From Diplosphaera chodatii (taxonomy: Eukaryota > Chlorophyta > Trebouxiophyceae > Prasiolales > Stichococcaceae), in NCBI GenBank assembly GCA_032358165.1, contig JAALGY010000011.1, forward strand, positions 930,001 to 994,000: 64,000 bases of DNA, given 5' to 3'. This document shows positions 12,001-23,292 of this stretch, one piece after another (positions within the stretch are counted from its first letter, which is position 1; each line of letters opens with the position of its first letter). Both the position numbers and the translations under genes were made by a program. The notes under the pieces are model-generated. The model was not told the DNA's origin. It ran no database searches and saw only the letters and a program-made list of their open reading frames with translations.

Positions 12001-13815
12001 CAGGCAGTCAGGGCTGCACCTGGAGTTTCGAGATGTCAGTTTCAGCTACGGCCAGTTTGCCGCTGCCGACGGGGCACATGCGGGCAGTGTATGGGCAAGC
12101 GTGGACTTTTCAGCAGTGGCACCAGCAGAAACGGCAGCTCTCGCCGGGGATGGCCCAATGCAGCTACAGGGCATCTCGTTCACATTGCAGCCAGGCGAAG
12201 CCTTGGCGATTGTCGGCCCTCCAGGTGAGGTGGTGAATGCAGTCAAAGATGTAGTCAGCACACCCATCCACCCCTGACCAGCGGCTGTGAATCCAAATGC
12301 ACCTTGAGCAATCTTCGTGCATGTGATGGCAGGATGTGGCAAGTCGACGCTCTTGCGGCTCATCATGCGACTGTATGATGTCTCATCGGGCAGCATCCTG
12401 CTGAATGGCATAGATGTGCAGGAGGTGAGGGATGGAATGAATGCAACGGCCATTGTGGCGTGATCCGCATCCAAGTGTGAGGCTGCAAGCCTGACCACCA
12501 CCCTGTAGCCCTTGCAGCGCAAACCCTGATGCCGGATTCAAGCTTCATTCTGAAGTACATCGTTTCCCTGCAGTTGACGCACACAGCGCTCAAGGACGCT
12601 GTGGCAGCAGTGCCGCAGCATGTCAGCCTGGTAGACAGATCAGTGGCCGCCAACATCGCATTTGGCTTGTGCGCCGCTCTGCACCCTGCTTCATGCTGCT
12701 GCGAGCTGTCGGTTGCAAGATGTCTGGAGTCACAAGCTGTCTGCCTTGCCCTGGCTGGCTTCTGTGTGGTCATCATCGTTGACGCTCTGAACCGCACAAC
12801 ACTGTGCATTGTGCATTCGGTCACGATTTGCTCAACTCGCTGCAGAGATGGCGCTGGTGAGGATGCTGTTCACGACGCCGCTGTGATGGCTGGCCTGGAT
12901 GCAGCCGTGCCTCTGATGAAGTCCGGCTATGCAACCCAGGTGCAGTAATTCACTGTATCGCTCGCTTGCCACCCCACAGTCGCACAGCACAGGCAGTGCA
13001 CGTAGCAGTCACTTGTAAGTCTGCCGGCCTGCGACGCATGCATCATCACGTACGGTGGTGATGGCTCTTCGGACTCAGATGCATGACCTGCCTCGGCGGC
13101 ACTGCATGCCACTGTCTGGTCCTGCCGGCGGTGTACGATCAGGAGCAAAGGTCGACCTCAGGGGCTTTGACGGCCACAGGTGGGGGAGCGCGGGCAGAAG
13201 GTCAGCGGCGGTGAGAAGCAGCGCATCGCCATAGCGCGCGCCCTCATCCGGGCGCCGCGGCTGCTGCTGTGCGATGAAGCCACGTCGTCACTCGTGAGCG
13301 CATCCTGCCCGGCCAAATGAGCCTCGAAGGCCTACTGCTGCGCGCAACGCAGTGGACGAAGTATGTGCCATCTCTGCCATGCGGCTGCACACGAAAACCG
13401 TTTCGTGCTTTCGGCTTGCAAATGGCCGTGCTGTTGGTCGCAGGATCACGCTACTGAGAAGCATGCGCTCACCAGCATCCTGGGCCCCGGCAGGGCTGCA
13501 CGGAGCACCATCGTGGTGTCGCATCGCTTACAGACGGTGCAGAGCTGTCGCCTCTTGGAGTAAACTGGTGCTGTCCTGCTTGTCGGTGGTGCATTGCAAC
13601 CTGTGGAGCTGCTGTGGATTCTGTGCATCTGAAGGGGTCAGCCTGCCGCTACGCCTCAGACAGTGTTTGCCCATGTGCTGCAGATCATGTCGTGCGACCG
13701 CATCTTGGTGATGCATGCCGGCTGTATTGTAGACAGCGGTCGCCATGCAGAACTGCTGGCCAGGCCCGGCTGGTATGCCGACACCTGGCGAGAACAGCAT
13801 GCGGCTGCACAGTGA
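9077..13815 (+). CDS. ABCB half transporter, ATM/HMT group (ABCB6/ABCB7-like)
   Basis: A half-size ABC exporter that would work as a homodimer in an organelle membrane. Relatives export glutathione- or sulfur-linked compounds from mitochondria, or handle porphyrins and heavy-metal conjugates. The chosen ATG at 9077 opens an Arg/Ala-rich leader that may be a transit peptide; 8830 is an alternative. Membrane-domain exons include [55 protein letters not shown] and [21 protein letters not shown] linker with nine Thr (11777-11803) precedes the nucleotide-binding domain: Walker [12 protein letters not shown] (split by an intron), Q-loop VPQHVSL, signature [15 protein letters not shown], Walker [12 protein letters not shown] and H-loop [10 protein letters not shown]. 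The stop is at 13813-13815. The ATPase motifs look intact. ATM versus ABCB6-like identity is not settled. Confidence 0.85.
11777..11803 (+). repeat. (ACC)9 tract coding for polythreonine
   Basis: Nine in-frame ACC codons sit in the Ser/Gly-rich linker between the membrane domain and the nucleotide-binding domain of the ABCB gene. Gly-Ser runs flank it on both sides. Confidence 0.9.
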
Positions 13816-14089
13816 CCAGCCGCGTGGCCAACGTCTTCAAATGCGATGTCGCCATGCATCTGTATATCAGGGCGCAACTACGCCCCCAGGGACAGTATGT
13901 GCTTACAAGGCCATTTTGCTGCGTGAACCTCAATTGAAGCCCACCATCGTTTCGTGACTCTCAACTCAGCATACAATTGCAATGTACAATTTGATGATCT
14001 AATGTATCATTCGGAGCACTGCCAGCAGCTGCACAGCGTGACAAACAATAGCTTTTACGGAGTGCTGCCCTTGCTGCCTGCGCATGAAA
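13816..14089. other. Convergent intergenic region, ABCB and DUF2358 genes
   Basis: Presumptive 3' untranslated sequence of two genes that end toward each other. No coding sequence seen. Confidence 0.45.
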
Positions 14090-15398
14090 TCAAGTCTGGA
14101 CCCCCTCGACCGGTGGACAGGCCGGCACTCCAAACTGCTTGCTGAACACATTGAGGAAAACATCGTACGCTGGCGCCTGCACAGCATGCAGCATCCCATG
14201 GTCAGCACTGCAGGAAGATAAACCCGCATATTATATATCGAGCCAAGCGATATATACGATGGTCCACAATGGAGCTACAGCCTCACGTCCCAGGTCTCCA
14301 GATGCTCGTAGATCAGGCCATCGAAGTTGAGCCGGAACGTGGTCTCCCCACAGTATGGCTTGATCTCTGCATTAAACCAGGGTTTGATTCTTCCTTCCTG
14401 CAGCCGAAGCACATCTCGCGATCAGACAGCGCATCAGCCGGCAATGTATCCGGCAGCAACACATGCATGCACCTTGCTTCAACAAATCACCAACGTGCCT
14501 GCCGCCACTTGAAAGAAAACGACCGGTCATCTATCAGCTTTGTTGATCTGCGCGAAAACCAGCAGACTTAACACTCACATGCTCGTGCTCACCTGGTGTT
14601 GGTTGTGCATGCTCATTGGCCAGAACCATACCTGATGTCTGTGCGCGAGGTGTTGGCATCAAATAGGAGTTTGACAGCATTCTGGTAGAATCTCCAGCCT
14701 ACGTCAACAATGCATGGGTTGGACATCATTGTGGCGCTGCGGACAGCTCTTGATGCCCTTCCATCATAAGTGCAAACGCACCTCGTACTTGCACTGTTGG
14801 GTCGACGAATAGGCAGCTGCACATACACAAGCGCATTGATTGCTCAAGATGAACATGCACATATGCAGTCCAGCGTCATCCGTGGCAGGCTTGTGTGCAG
14901 CACACGCTGCACACGCACTCGTCAGCAAACAGTTCGGGCGAGAAGTTGCCAGTGACGTAGTATTGCTTCTCCTGAAAATCCTCCTTAACACGCTCCATCA
15001 TCTGCTGCACTGTCAGGCCAGTGAGCTTTGGCGGATCGTCTGCAGGCAATTTCATTGCAATCTCAGTGATATGATGAGGAAGGTTGATGGTTCCCAGCTT
15101 CAAAACATATGCACTGCTCAAGTAGACGAGTTTGCACCGCGCAAGCGCACTTCAACCAACCTGCGGCTGCTGCGACCTGCGGGTTCAGGCTGAGCATCCC
15201 CAGCACTGCTGCTGCTCCGCTGGTGGCAAGCACACTTCGTCTACTGGGCGGTGTATCTGGAAGGGAGGCACATGACGTGTGTCTCCTGCATGATCTGAAA
15301 GCTTGCCGCTGACAATGCAGGAGCGCCGCGCCATGCGGCAGCACATGCGTCGTCTGTGGGCTAGTGTGAAGCCGATGCTGCCAGCTCATGGTCTTCAT
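14090..15398 (-). CDS. DUF2358 / NTF2-like protein with a twin-arginine lumen signal
   Basis: A small protein predicted to enter the thylakoid lumen. The first exon starts at 15398 (or 15389), runs through an N-terminal transit-like stretch, then shows a twin-arginine signal: SRRSVLATSGAAAVLGMLSL followed by an AAAA cleavage-type region. The next exon has KLGTINLPHHITEIAMKLP, LTGLTVQQMMERVKEDFQE and QYYVTGNFSPELFADEC. Later exons give RFYQNAVKLLFDANTSRTDI and FNAEIKPYCGETTFRLNFDG with LIYEHLETWD; these match the DUF2358 pattern, an NTF2-like fold. The last exon encodes YDVFLNVFSKQFGVP and ends EGVQT, with a TGA at 14090-14092. Family function is unknown. Frame of the first join was not fully resolved. 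Confidence 0.75.
14232..14256. repeat. AT-rich inverted repeat, 9-bp stem and 7-nt loop
   Basis: TATATATCG at 14232-14240 is the exact reverse complement of CGATATATA at 14248-14256. It falls in the last intron of the DUF2358 gene. Confidence 0.8.
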
Positions 15399-15806
15399 CT
15401 GAGGCTCGCAACGGATTTGGCGTTGTGCTGTTACACCTAGCACCACTTTGCGCGTGCTGCACCTGCAGAATCTGGCACACATGCATGGAGATGCAGGTCG
15501 GGGGTGAAGACGGGTGAGAAGTATCATGACGTAGTAGTTTGACTGCAGGTGGCGGACTGGCTCATCTCTTATGGGCTGCAAGCCAATACACTTTGCAGCG
15601 TTCTGAGATGATGTACAGGGATCCAATGTAAGCAACATGTGACAGGGTCTGCTGCTGATTGAGGTCGTTACCACCCTTGTGTTATGTCGCAAGTTTGCTG
15701 CGTCCTATACCGGCAGTCATCTGCTTCAACATCACCCGCTCGAGTGGCAAAGCCTCGCATGCCAAGCATGTTGTAGCTTGCGTGCAGCGCACCACCGCCT
15801 GCAGGC
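15399..15806. promoter_or_regulatory. Divergent region, DUF2358 and FtsHi genes
   Basis: About 400 bases between the two chosen starts. Two plastid-protein genes would share it, so coordinated light regulation is possible but not shown. A long minus-strand frame continues through it without recognisable protein content. Confidence 0.4.
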
Positions 15807-18800
15807 TTGGGCACCATGTTCGGCGGCATGCAGCCAGAAGCATCGACAGCACACCCACCCAGGCTAGCCTGTGTTCAGATTCCGCATCACCTGCCATGCA
15901 GCGTCATCAGCTTCAGGCGGCGAGCAGTGGCCTTTCGTTGTCATCCTGGGCGCGTCACCCTGCACGGCTGCTGTGCACGACGGCAGCCGCTCCAACCGCA
16001 AACCCGGTGCTGCTCAGCGGGTGCGGCCAATGGTGGCCGCAACCCCCATCGTCAGCATGCGGCAGGCAGCGTGCATGCTCCAGTAGATGCGCCAGGCGCC
16101 GCAGGGAGACACTGGATCCAAACAGTGCAGCGGGCGGGTGGCATTCTCGCCATGTCCCTTGTGGCCGGCCTGAGCATGTCACAGGCAGCCCAAGCAGCCA
16201 AAGCTGATGTCAGGTGAGAGCTGCATGCATTTTCTTTCGGCTGTCATTTGTGCCGATGACATGCTTGTGAGCGGCATGCAACAAGGTGTGTCGTGACGGG
16301 CTGGTTGCTGCCGCTGCAGGCAGCTTGGCTCACAACAGCCGCTGACAGCAGCGTCTCCTGATTGGGCTGGGGACGTGCAGTTGGCAGACAGCAGCAGCAG
16401 CTCAGCCAACCCCACCAGCCCTGTGGGCCGGCATAGAGCTTCAGACACAGGTATCCAGCTGGGCGAGGCGGCGACGGCAGACAAGAAGGCAAGCCACCGT
16501 ACCACCACATGTCATGTGATGATGTCAGACTGAGAAGCGTGTCACAGGTCGTAGACGTCGCAGCACCATCATAGTTATACCATCATGCCTCATGTTGCAT
16601 GGCTTAAGCGCAGGTGTCTCCTGAGGAGGTGGAAGCAAAGGAGGTCAGGAGACAGAATCGGGAGCTGCGGGATGAGATGCGGCGGAGCGCGCGTGCCGCT
16701 GGAGCAAACCAGGCGACAATGCAGCGGTTAGGTGAGCACTGTCCGACTCACAGCAGGCACTTCAACGAGGCAGGGCGTCCAACCCTTGCACTCGCATGAC
16801 CCGCCACACCGTTGCCAGCTGCAAGTGTCGTGGGGGATGCCTGGCGGCAGTCTCTGACTCCATGGCATCTATTGTTCACAGCGGAGCCTAAAAAGGGGAA
16901 CAAGGTCGATCCCTTTGCGCCGCTGGTTGCGGATCCCAACAGCATCCCAGCAGAAGAGGACGCACAAATGAAGGAGGTGTGTCGGTCACAACGGTAGTCG
17001 GCAGTGATCCAAGGCCTCCAGCACATCCAGCCACCATGGATGTGAAGCATGGAGGTTGGTTTTTCTGGCACAGGTGGGCACAGCCTGGCGGCCAGACAAG
17101 CTGAAGGAAATGACATACACTCAGTTCTGGCACCTGGTGCAGCAGCGGCAAATTGACAGGGTGCGGCAATCGCATGTGACACCTGCAAGGCTGCGGAAAC
17201 AATCAGGAACATAGTGTTAGTGAGGGGTAGAGCATTAAAATCAACGTCCTGGATCGTGCTGACCTGCAGGTGAGGTACACCAGCGACACGCGGTCCTTGT
17301 GGGTCACCACAAAGGATACAGCGCCGGGTGGACGCCGCACAGAGAAGGTGGATCCTGCTGTGCACTGTTTGCACAGCCAAAGCGTCACGGCTTTGACCTG
17401 CAGATGCCTGCGGCTGCCGGAGCACGTGGATGAGGCAACGGCCATGTCTGAGCGTATATCATGCGGTCGTAGGTTGGACTGCCGTTTGACCCGGAGCTGT
17501 ATGACCACATGCTCAGCCATGGCGTCTTCATTGAGGATGTGAAGGTGCGTAGCACGTGTCTTCTATGGGCGCAGTCTGTCTGGTGATCAGGGTGATGTAC
17601 CTTGCATGGTCAGCAGCTGTCTGAACTGTTCACATACGAACTTCACCATTTGATTTCACCATTACAGCCTTTCGTCCTGGAGCCCGTCGTTGCAGCTGTC
17701 ATTCGCTTTGCAGCCCCGCTGGTCTTTGCTTACTACCTCATTCAGGTTTCCTTCCGTCTGGGCATTAAGCGGAGGCCCGACAGGCGCGTGTGCTTGCATC
17801 TGTGCCCAGCTTGCTGTAGATTTTTTTGTGACCGAGCAACAGGGAGCAACAGAGTTCCATCGGCAACCTGAACTGCGCCTGGTTAGATTGGCGTGCTGGC
17901 ACCTGCAGGCTTTTCGGCACAGCGCGCATGGAGATGGTGAAGAACTCCGGCACAAACTTTGCTGATGTCGCCGGCATCGACCAGGCGTGCAACTGCTGTC
18001 TCGGCACACAAGGAGGCATAGCATGTACATGCGATGTGAACCTGCAAGTTTGTTCGACTCACTCTGACATCGTGCTGTCTTCGGTTGGCAGGTGAAGGCA
18101 GAGATCACAGAGATCGTGAACTTCCTGCGGAACCCAAGGAAGTTCCTGTCCATGGGGGCGCGCTCGCCCGCAGGCATCCTGCTCGTAGGGCCGCCAGGTG
18201 CCCTACCAGTGACACATGATCATTCGAGCGTGTGGTTCCAATGTCAGCCCAGGACTTGGGTCATTGACTACCCTCTGCTGTTTCTGCTGGTGCAGCTACT
18301 CGTCTGAGGGCATGCCAGGGGGGATCGCACACCCAGCGTGTTTGAGCGATGCCGTGCAGGCTGCGGCAAGACGCTGCTGGCAAAGGCTGTTGCGGGCGAG
18401 AGCGGCGTGCCGTTCTTCTCAGCCAGCGGTTCCGAGTTCATGGAGATCTATGTGGGCGTGGGCGCCGCACGCGTGCGGGACACCTTCCGGAAAGCGCGCA
18501 AAGCAGTGCGTCCTCTCCTTCTCCAGCATGCTCATCGCATGCTCTGCAGATACGGTCTTCTGAGTGATGCCGACCAACCTTGTGCATCTGTATCTGCACA
18601 CGAAGTATTTACCAGCCTCAAGTGCCTGTGGCAGGCGCCGTGCATCCTCTTCATTGACGAGTTCGATGGCCTGGGCAAGCAGCGCAGCAGCAGCATGGGG
18701 GGCGACGACGAGTCGGTGCACACCATCAACCAGCTGCTGACAGGTGTGCCTGTTGGTCATTCAGTGGTGGGATCACATCACGAGCATGTGCCATACCTCG

Positions 18801-21800
18801 TCACGCAAAATGCTGTTCATCTAGCACCCAGCGCTCAGCCACCAGAGGAGACATGGGCATACCAGCTGGCAACCGGCACCGTCACTCCTGGCTAGATCTG
18901 GTCACTAGTCTGCGACTGGATGAGACACTACACTGCAGAAATGGACGGGTTCGAGGACAACACCGGCGTGGTGGTCATGGCCGCCACCAACCGCCCCGCA
19001 GCGCTAGACAACGCGCTCACGCGCCCGGGGCGCTTCGACCGCATCATCTCCATCCCCCTGCCGAACCTTGAGGTGCAGCCCACCCATCAGCAGGCATGAG
19101 GACCAGTGGGTGGAGTTCCTTTCATGTTGGATTCCCGCCAGTGGTTGCCACCGCTGTGCTGTTGCACCACCGACACCGTGTGCCTCTCAAAGTGCAGTTC
19201 GTAATTTGTGCAGGGGCGGCAGGAGATCTATGCGGTGCATGCCCGCGGCAAGAAGCTGGCGGATGGCCTGTCCTTCGAGCGCATCGCGCGCGCCACAGCC
19301 GGCTTCACCGGCGCCGACATCATGAACCTCATGAACCAGGCCGCCATCCAGACAGTGCGCGAGGTGAGCAGTTCGTCGTATGATGTGGACCACAAGTTGT
19401 CTGGAGGGTAGATCGCTCATATCAGACAGCACTTGACAACTCGCGATTACATGCACCTGGGTGTCCGTACCACACCCACATCTTGTCATCTTGTCCCCAT
19501 CCCGCAAGATGTGATGAGGTGGAGATGTCAACACCTTCGTCGTACCACATGTCAGCTTCTACACCGACTGGTAATACACACCTATCAGCCAATATGCTGT
19601 GTGCAATGTGCTCCGCCAGGGTCGCGAGGAGATTGAGGAGGACGACCTGTTCACGGCCCTGGAGAAGATTCAGCAGGAGCGGCTGGGAGGCGGCATGAAC
19701 AGCAGCAACTCGTCAGATGAGACGGTGCGCAAACCCAGAAACGGTTGCAGGGCATTCAGCTACGAGGTGCTGCAAGCCACACCATCTCTGAATGTGCTGC
19801 CAGGCGGCACGGGTTGCGAATCTGACCTTGTAGTGAAAGGCAGACAGTGCAGACGCCCTCCTATGCGAACCCACTGTGTCCCGGGGTGCAGGTGGTGCCA
19901 GTGCAGCTGCGGCGTAACATCGCGGTGTACGAGGCTGCGCGTGCACTGCTCGGGTACATCACCCCAGACTTTGACGAGGTCGCCAAGGTGCGCGGGTTGA
20001 CACCGACTGTCGTTCGTTGTGCTCCGTACCATTCAGAGTTGGGTCAAGCAGCAACAACTTGCAGCAGCGTCAGCCGCAAAGGAGCCTGTAGTCGGCAGCT
20101 GTGTCATGGTCGACGAGCAGTGTGCAGCAACTAACATCTTCAGTGCGTCTTCTGTGGCGCAGGTGGTGGCCTGCCCGGGCGGCGTGGCGGTGGGCCACAC
20201 CTACTTCATACCGAGCGAGGAGCACCTGGAGTCGGGCATCACCACCCGCGCCTTCATGGAGGCCAAGCTCGTCGTCTGCCTCGCCGGCCGGTGCGTCCAC
20301 CGGCACAGTCCCCTTCTTGCCAGCAGTCCAACAACAGTTGTGGCGAGCCTGCCTCCGATGGGTTGTACAGCACAGCATGTACTGTGGTGCCCAATGTGAA
20401 GCCTGCTATACATTGCGCTTGTTGCCACCTGCTGTGCCCTGTACGCCATCCGCCTGCATGGACACCTTCAAGCTCCACAGCAGCTGCAGAGTCGCCGGCT
20501 GCACACGCTGCAGCAGTCACCCCCTCCTCGTTGCTGTGTCGCATCGCCTGGCTGATTGATGTGTTGCATGCTGCAGCGTCGGCGAGCGCCTGGTGCTGGG
20601 CGACTCCAATGTGTCCACCATGGGCAGCGGCGACCTGAATGCGGCCAACCGGGTGGCGCGGGAGATGGTGTACCGCTGCGGCTTCTCCGCCAAGCTGGGC
20701 CCCGTCAGCCTGATGGACCAGGAGGAGGTGTACCTGGGCAAGGGCGACAGGTGAGGGTCGTTGATGACGTTCAGGGCCTCACTGGTGGGGCTTTGTCCTG
20801 CTATGCGGGCAAGGTTGACGGTGGGGAGCGGCGTGGTGACGTCAGTGTGCATCAGCACCTACGTCTGGTCTGGCGTAGTATCGGCAGCCATCCCGAACAG
20901 GCTGTGTGGTGTGCCAATGGGCACAGAGACATGCGGCAGTCTTGGCCATGTTCTGCCAGCGACGTGTTGGTGCATTGGGATGTAGGTCGCGAGCGATTGC
21001 GCCCATCTCCACGGAGCTGGCGCGCATCGCCCAGTCGGAGTGCGAGCAGGTGAGGACACCAGGCCCCTTGTCTGGTGGTCTACAGGTGGATGTGTAGGAC
21101 CGCCCAAGAAACTCAGGGCGCGCCGCAGTCCAGCAAATATGTCTCGACTTCAGATCCAGCGGCATGTCAGCCCTGAACTCTGCTTTCTGTCTTGCAGCTG
21201 CTAGACGCAGCGGAGGCAAAGGCGTACTGGGGCCTGGCCAAGAACTACAGCGCGCTGGAGGCGCTGGTGGCAGCCCTCATGGAGCGGGAAACTCTGAGCG
21301 GTGCTGAGCTGGCAGAAGTGCTCCAGGAGGTGCGTACAGTCCCCAGCATGCAGCGTCGACTTCCAGGGCTGTCCGCATCCAGGGCGGCGTTGCAGCCTCC
21401 AGCTGTGGCTCCTGTTCTGTTCACCGTGCAGTGGTCCCAGGTTCTTGACGAGGATCTGTCACCGGCCTTGTAGCGTCTCGCAGCTCTTCAGCTGCATTTT
21501 TTTCTCATCGCTGAGTTGTGGCTTCTGCAGGCGGACGTCATTCACTACCCCTCGCCATTCGTGGATGGCTTTGGCTGGGACGAGCAGACGGGCGAGCTGC
21601 AGTTCCCGGGGAGCTCACCCTCTGACACCACAGCGCAGGCGCGTCAGCTGGTCTGCAACCCTTGACTCTTTTTGTCACGATGATGCCCATTTGGCATCAT
21701 GCAGAAAAGTATTCTTCCTGGCCCGAGATCTGGGCGCTGATCAAAGATGTGCAACCACAGGACGCAAGTGGGAATGGGAATGGTGCGGGCAGCCCCGCAG

Positions 21801-21931
21801 ATGGCAACGGCTCATCGCCAGGCGACGATGAGGACAACCAGAGGCCTGACTTGTGGGAGTCGTGGAATCCCAAGAACCCATATGAGGTCCGGATCGACAT
21901 GCCAAACCTGCTCAGCCCCGAGCTGCAATGA
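15807..21931 (+). CDS. FtsHi: plastid FtsH-like AAA ATPase with a dead protease site
   Basis: A membrane-anchored AAA protein of the FtsH family. The start at 15807 is tentative; 15897 opens a more typical Ser/Ala/Arg transit peptide in another frame. After a leader with a hydrophobic segment ([20 protein letters not shown]) come charged exons ([17 protein letters not shown]), a membrane helix ([20 protein letters not shown], about 17690), then the AAA core. Walker [14 protein letters not shown] is split by an intron (18198-18359); pore-loop region [15 protein letters not shown]; Walker [13 protein letters not shown]; second region of homology [20 protein letters not shown]. The zinc site HExxH is replaced by YEAAR (19928-19942) in [20 protein letters not shown]. 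The stop is at 21929-21931. In plants such inactive FtsHi subunits join a plastid import motor with Ycf2; that role here is inferred. Roughly 20 exons. Confidence 0.87.
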
Positions 21932-22202
21932 TGTGTTGGCAGGAATGGCAGGAGACTCCTGTGAAGGAGTGACCAGCTGGCACATTGACAGCGTGCCACA
22001 TGGAACACTGTTGTGACACACTTGATGCCCTGCGGGCTGTGTGACATGCAGCCTGGTGGCTGGCCCATACAAGTGCATGCTTGAGATACCTTTCCTTCCC
22101 AAGCATGGTCAGATCCGGATTGACAATCCCAATGTACAGTTCTGCAGCAATTGCCCAGCTGACCCACAAAATTGAGTGCATTAAGCCAGCAGCCGCGGGC
22201 CC
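21932..22202. other. Convergent intergenic region, FtsHi and PDI genes
   Basis: About 270 bases between two stop codons; presumptive 3' untranslated regions. Nothing else seen. Confidence 0.45.
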
Positions 22203-22616
22203 TCATGCAAGCAGCTTGGCCTTGTGCTCGTCAACGAATTTCTTGAACGACTTGAAGTCCCGGGCCCCACTGTATGCGGTTGGCTGTCCTTTGTGGATCA
22301 GCTTCATCGTTGGGTAGCCCGCGATCTCCAGCTTCGTGCAGACGTTCCTGGAGACAGTGCAGTCGACGTGGGCAATGGCCACCTTGTCGTCCTCAGCATA
22401 CGCCTCACCCAGCTCCTTCCATGTTGGCGCCAGGCGCTTGCAGTGGCCACACCACGGTGCGTACAGCTTCACAAGGTACACCTTTCCGTCTGCCACCGCT
22501 GTATCAAATGTGTCGTCGGTCAAGTTGACGACGTTGTCGTCATGGAAGTCTGTTGAGGCGCACGCCACGGCCAGTATTGCTGTCAGGAACAGAAGCGTCG
22601 TTGCCACACGCGCCAT
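22203..22616 (-). CDS. Small secretory-pathway thioredoxin/PDI-like protein, single exon
   Basis: A 137-residue protein with one thioredoxin domain, expected to catalyse disulfide exchange in the ER lumen or beyond. Residues 1-20 ([20 protein letters not shown]) form a clear signal peptide. The active site [12 protein letters not shown] is the classic PDI CGHC, followed by [20 protein letters not shown] with the conserved cis-Pro, and [15 protein letters not shown] at the end. The protein stops at KAKLLA without KDEL or HDEL, so ER retention is not obvious. It matches one domain of the TXNDC5/PDI type. It is the only gene in the window read as one continuous exon. A downstream exon adding a retention signal cannot be excluded, but the stop follows the domain boundary neatly. 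Confidence 0.9.
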   Translation of the reverse strand: MARVATTLLFLTAILAVACASTDFHDDNVVNLTDDTFDTAVADGKVYLVKLYAPWCGHCKRLAPTWKELGEAYAEDDKVAIAHVDCTVSRNVCTKLEIAGYPTMKLIHKGQPTAYSGARDFKSFKKFVDEHKAKLLA

Positions 22617-23292
22617 GCTGCAGTACCTGCGTGCTTGTAAATGTTGTATATTTGAAGAAACTGCTGGTGTACCTGCTTCACTAGAGCATGTAACCCTTTA
22701 CAACTTCCTTCCAAACCCTTCTATTAGTCACGGCGCACCCGGCACAACACTGCTGCAACTGCAAGCAGGGCAGAATCTGTTTTTTCAGTTGTTGATTAAC
22801 AAACAGTTGATTGGCTTCGTGAGACTGGTTCCAAGCACAGTCACGCAAACCTTGCATGCCTGCAACATAGATATGAGCGCAGCGCAATGACGCCATGGAT
22901 GCAGCTAATGCCAAGCACCACCCTTGTGCTTTACATGTACGTACATTACAAGCAGACAGCCAATTTGCAGCTCAAATCGAACAGATCTCAACTGCATCAA
23001 TATCATGCAACGCCGAACAGGTTGACAATGAATGACATCTCGCCAGTGCCATTCATATCTGAAAGCCAAAACACATACAATACAGTTACCGTTCATGTGA
23101 TGGCAGCCAGTTGCAGCCGTGTGCTAGATTCCCACACCATCCGACAACCTCCACAAACGATAACATTAGAGTGCAGAGCGCAACCGCTACTGACATCGTT
23201 GCCGGCGGTGCAGCATATGATGCTGTATTAGAGTCTTCAGACTCACGGTATTCCCAGGGATTTCCAAGTGGCTGCTCATCGAATGCGGCTGT
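22617..23292. other. Intergenic region between psbP and PDI gene
   Basis: Both neighbours are on the minus strand, so this holds the 3' untranslated region of psbP and the promoter and 5' leader of the PDI gene. It looks more AT-rich than the coding flanks. No coding sequence recognised. Confidence 0.45.

Noticed and set aside
15063..15692. Whole 209-codon minus-strand frame as one protein
   Set aside because: Only its 3' part, from 15398, is the first exon of the DUF2358 gene. The upstream part has no targeting or domain character.
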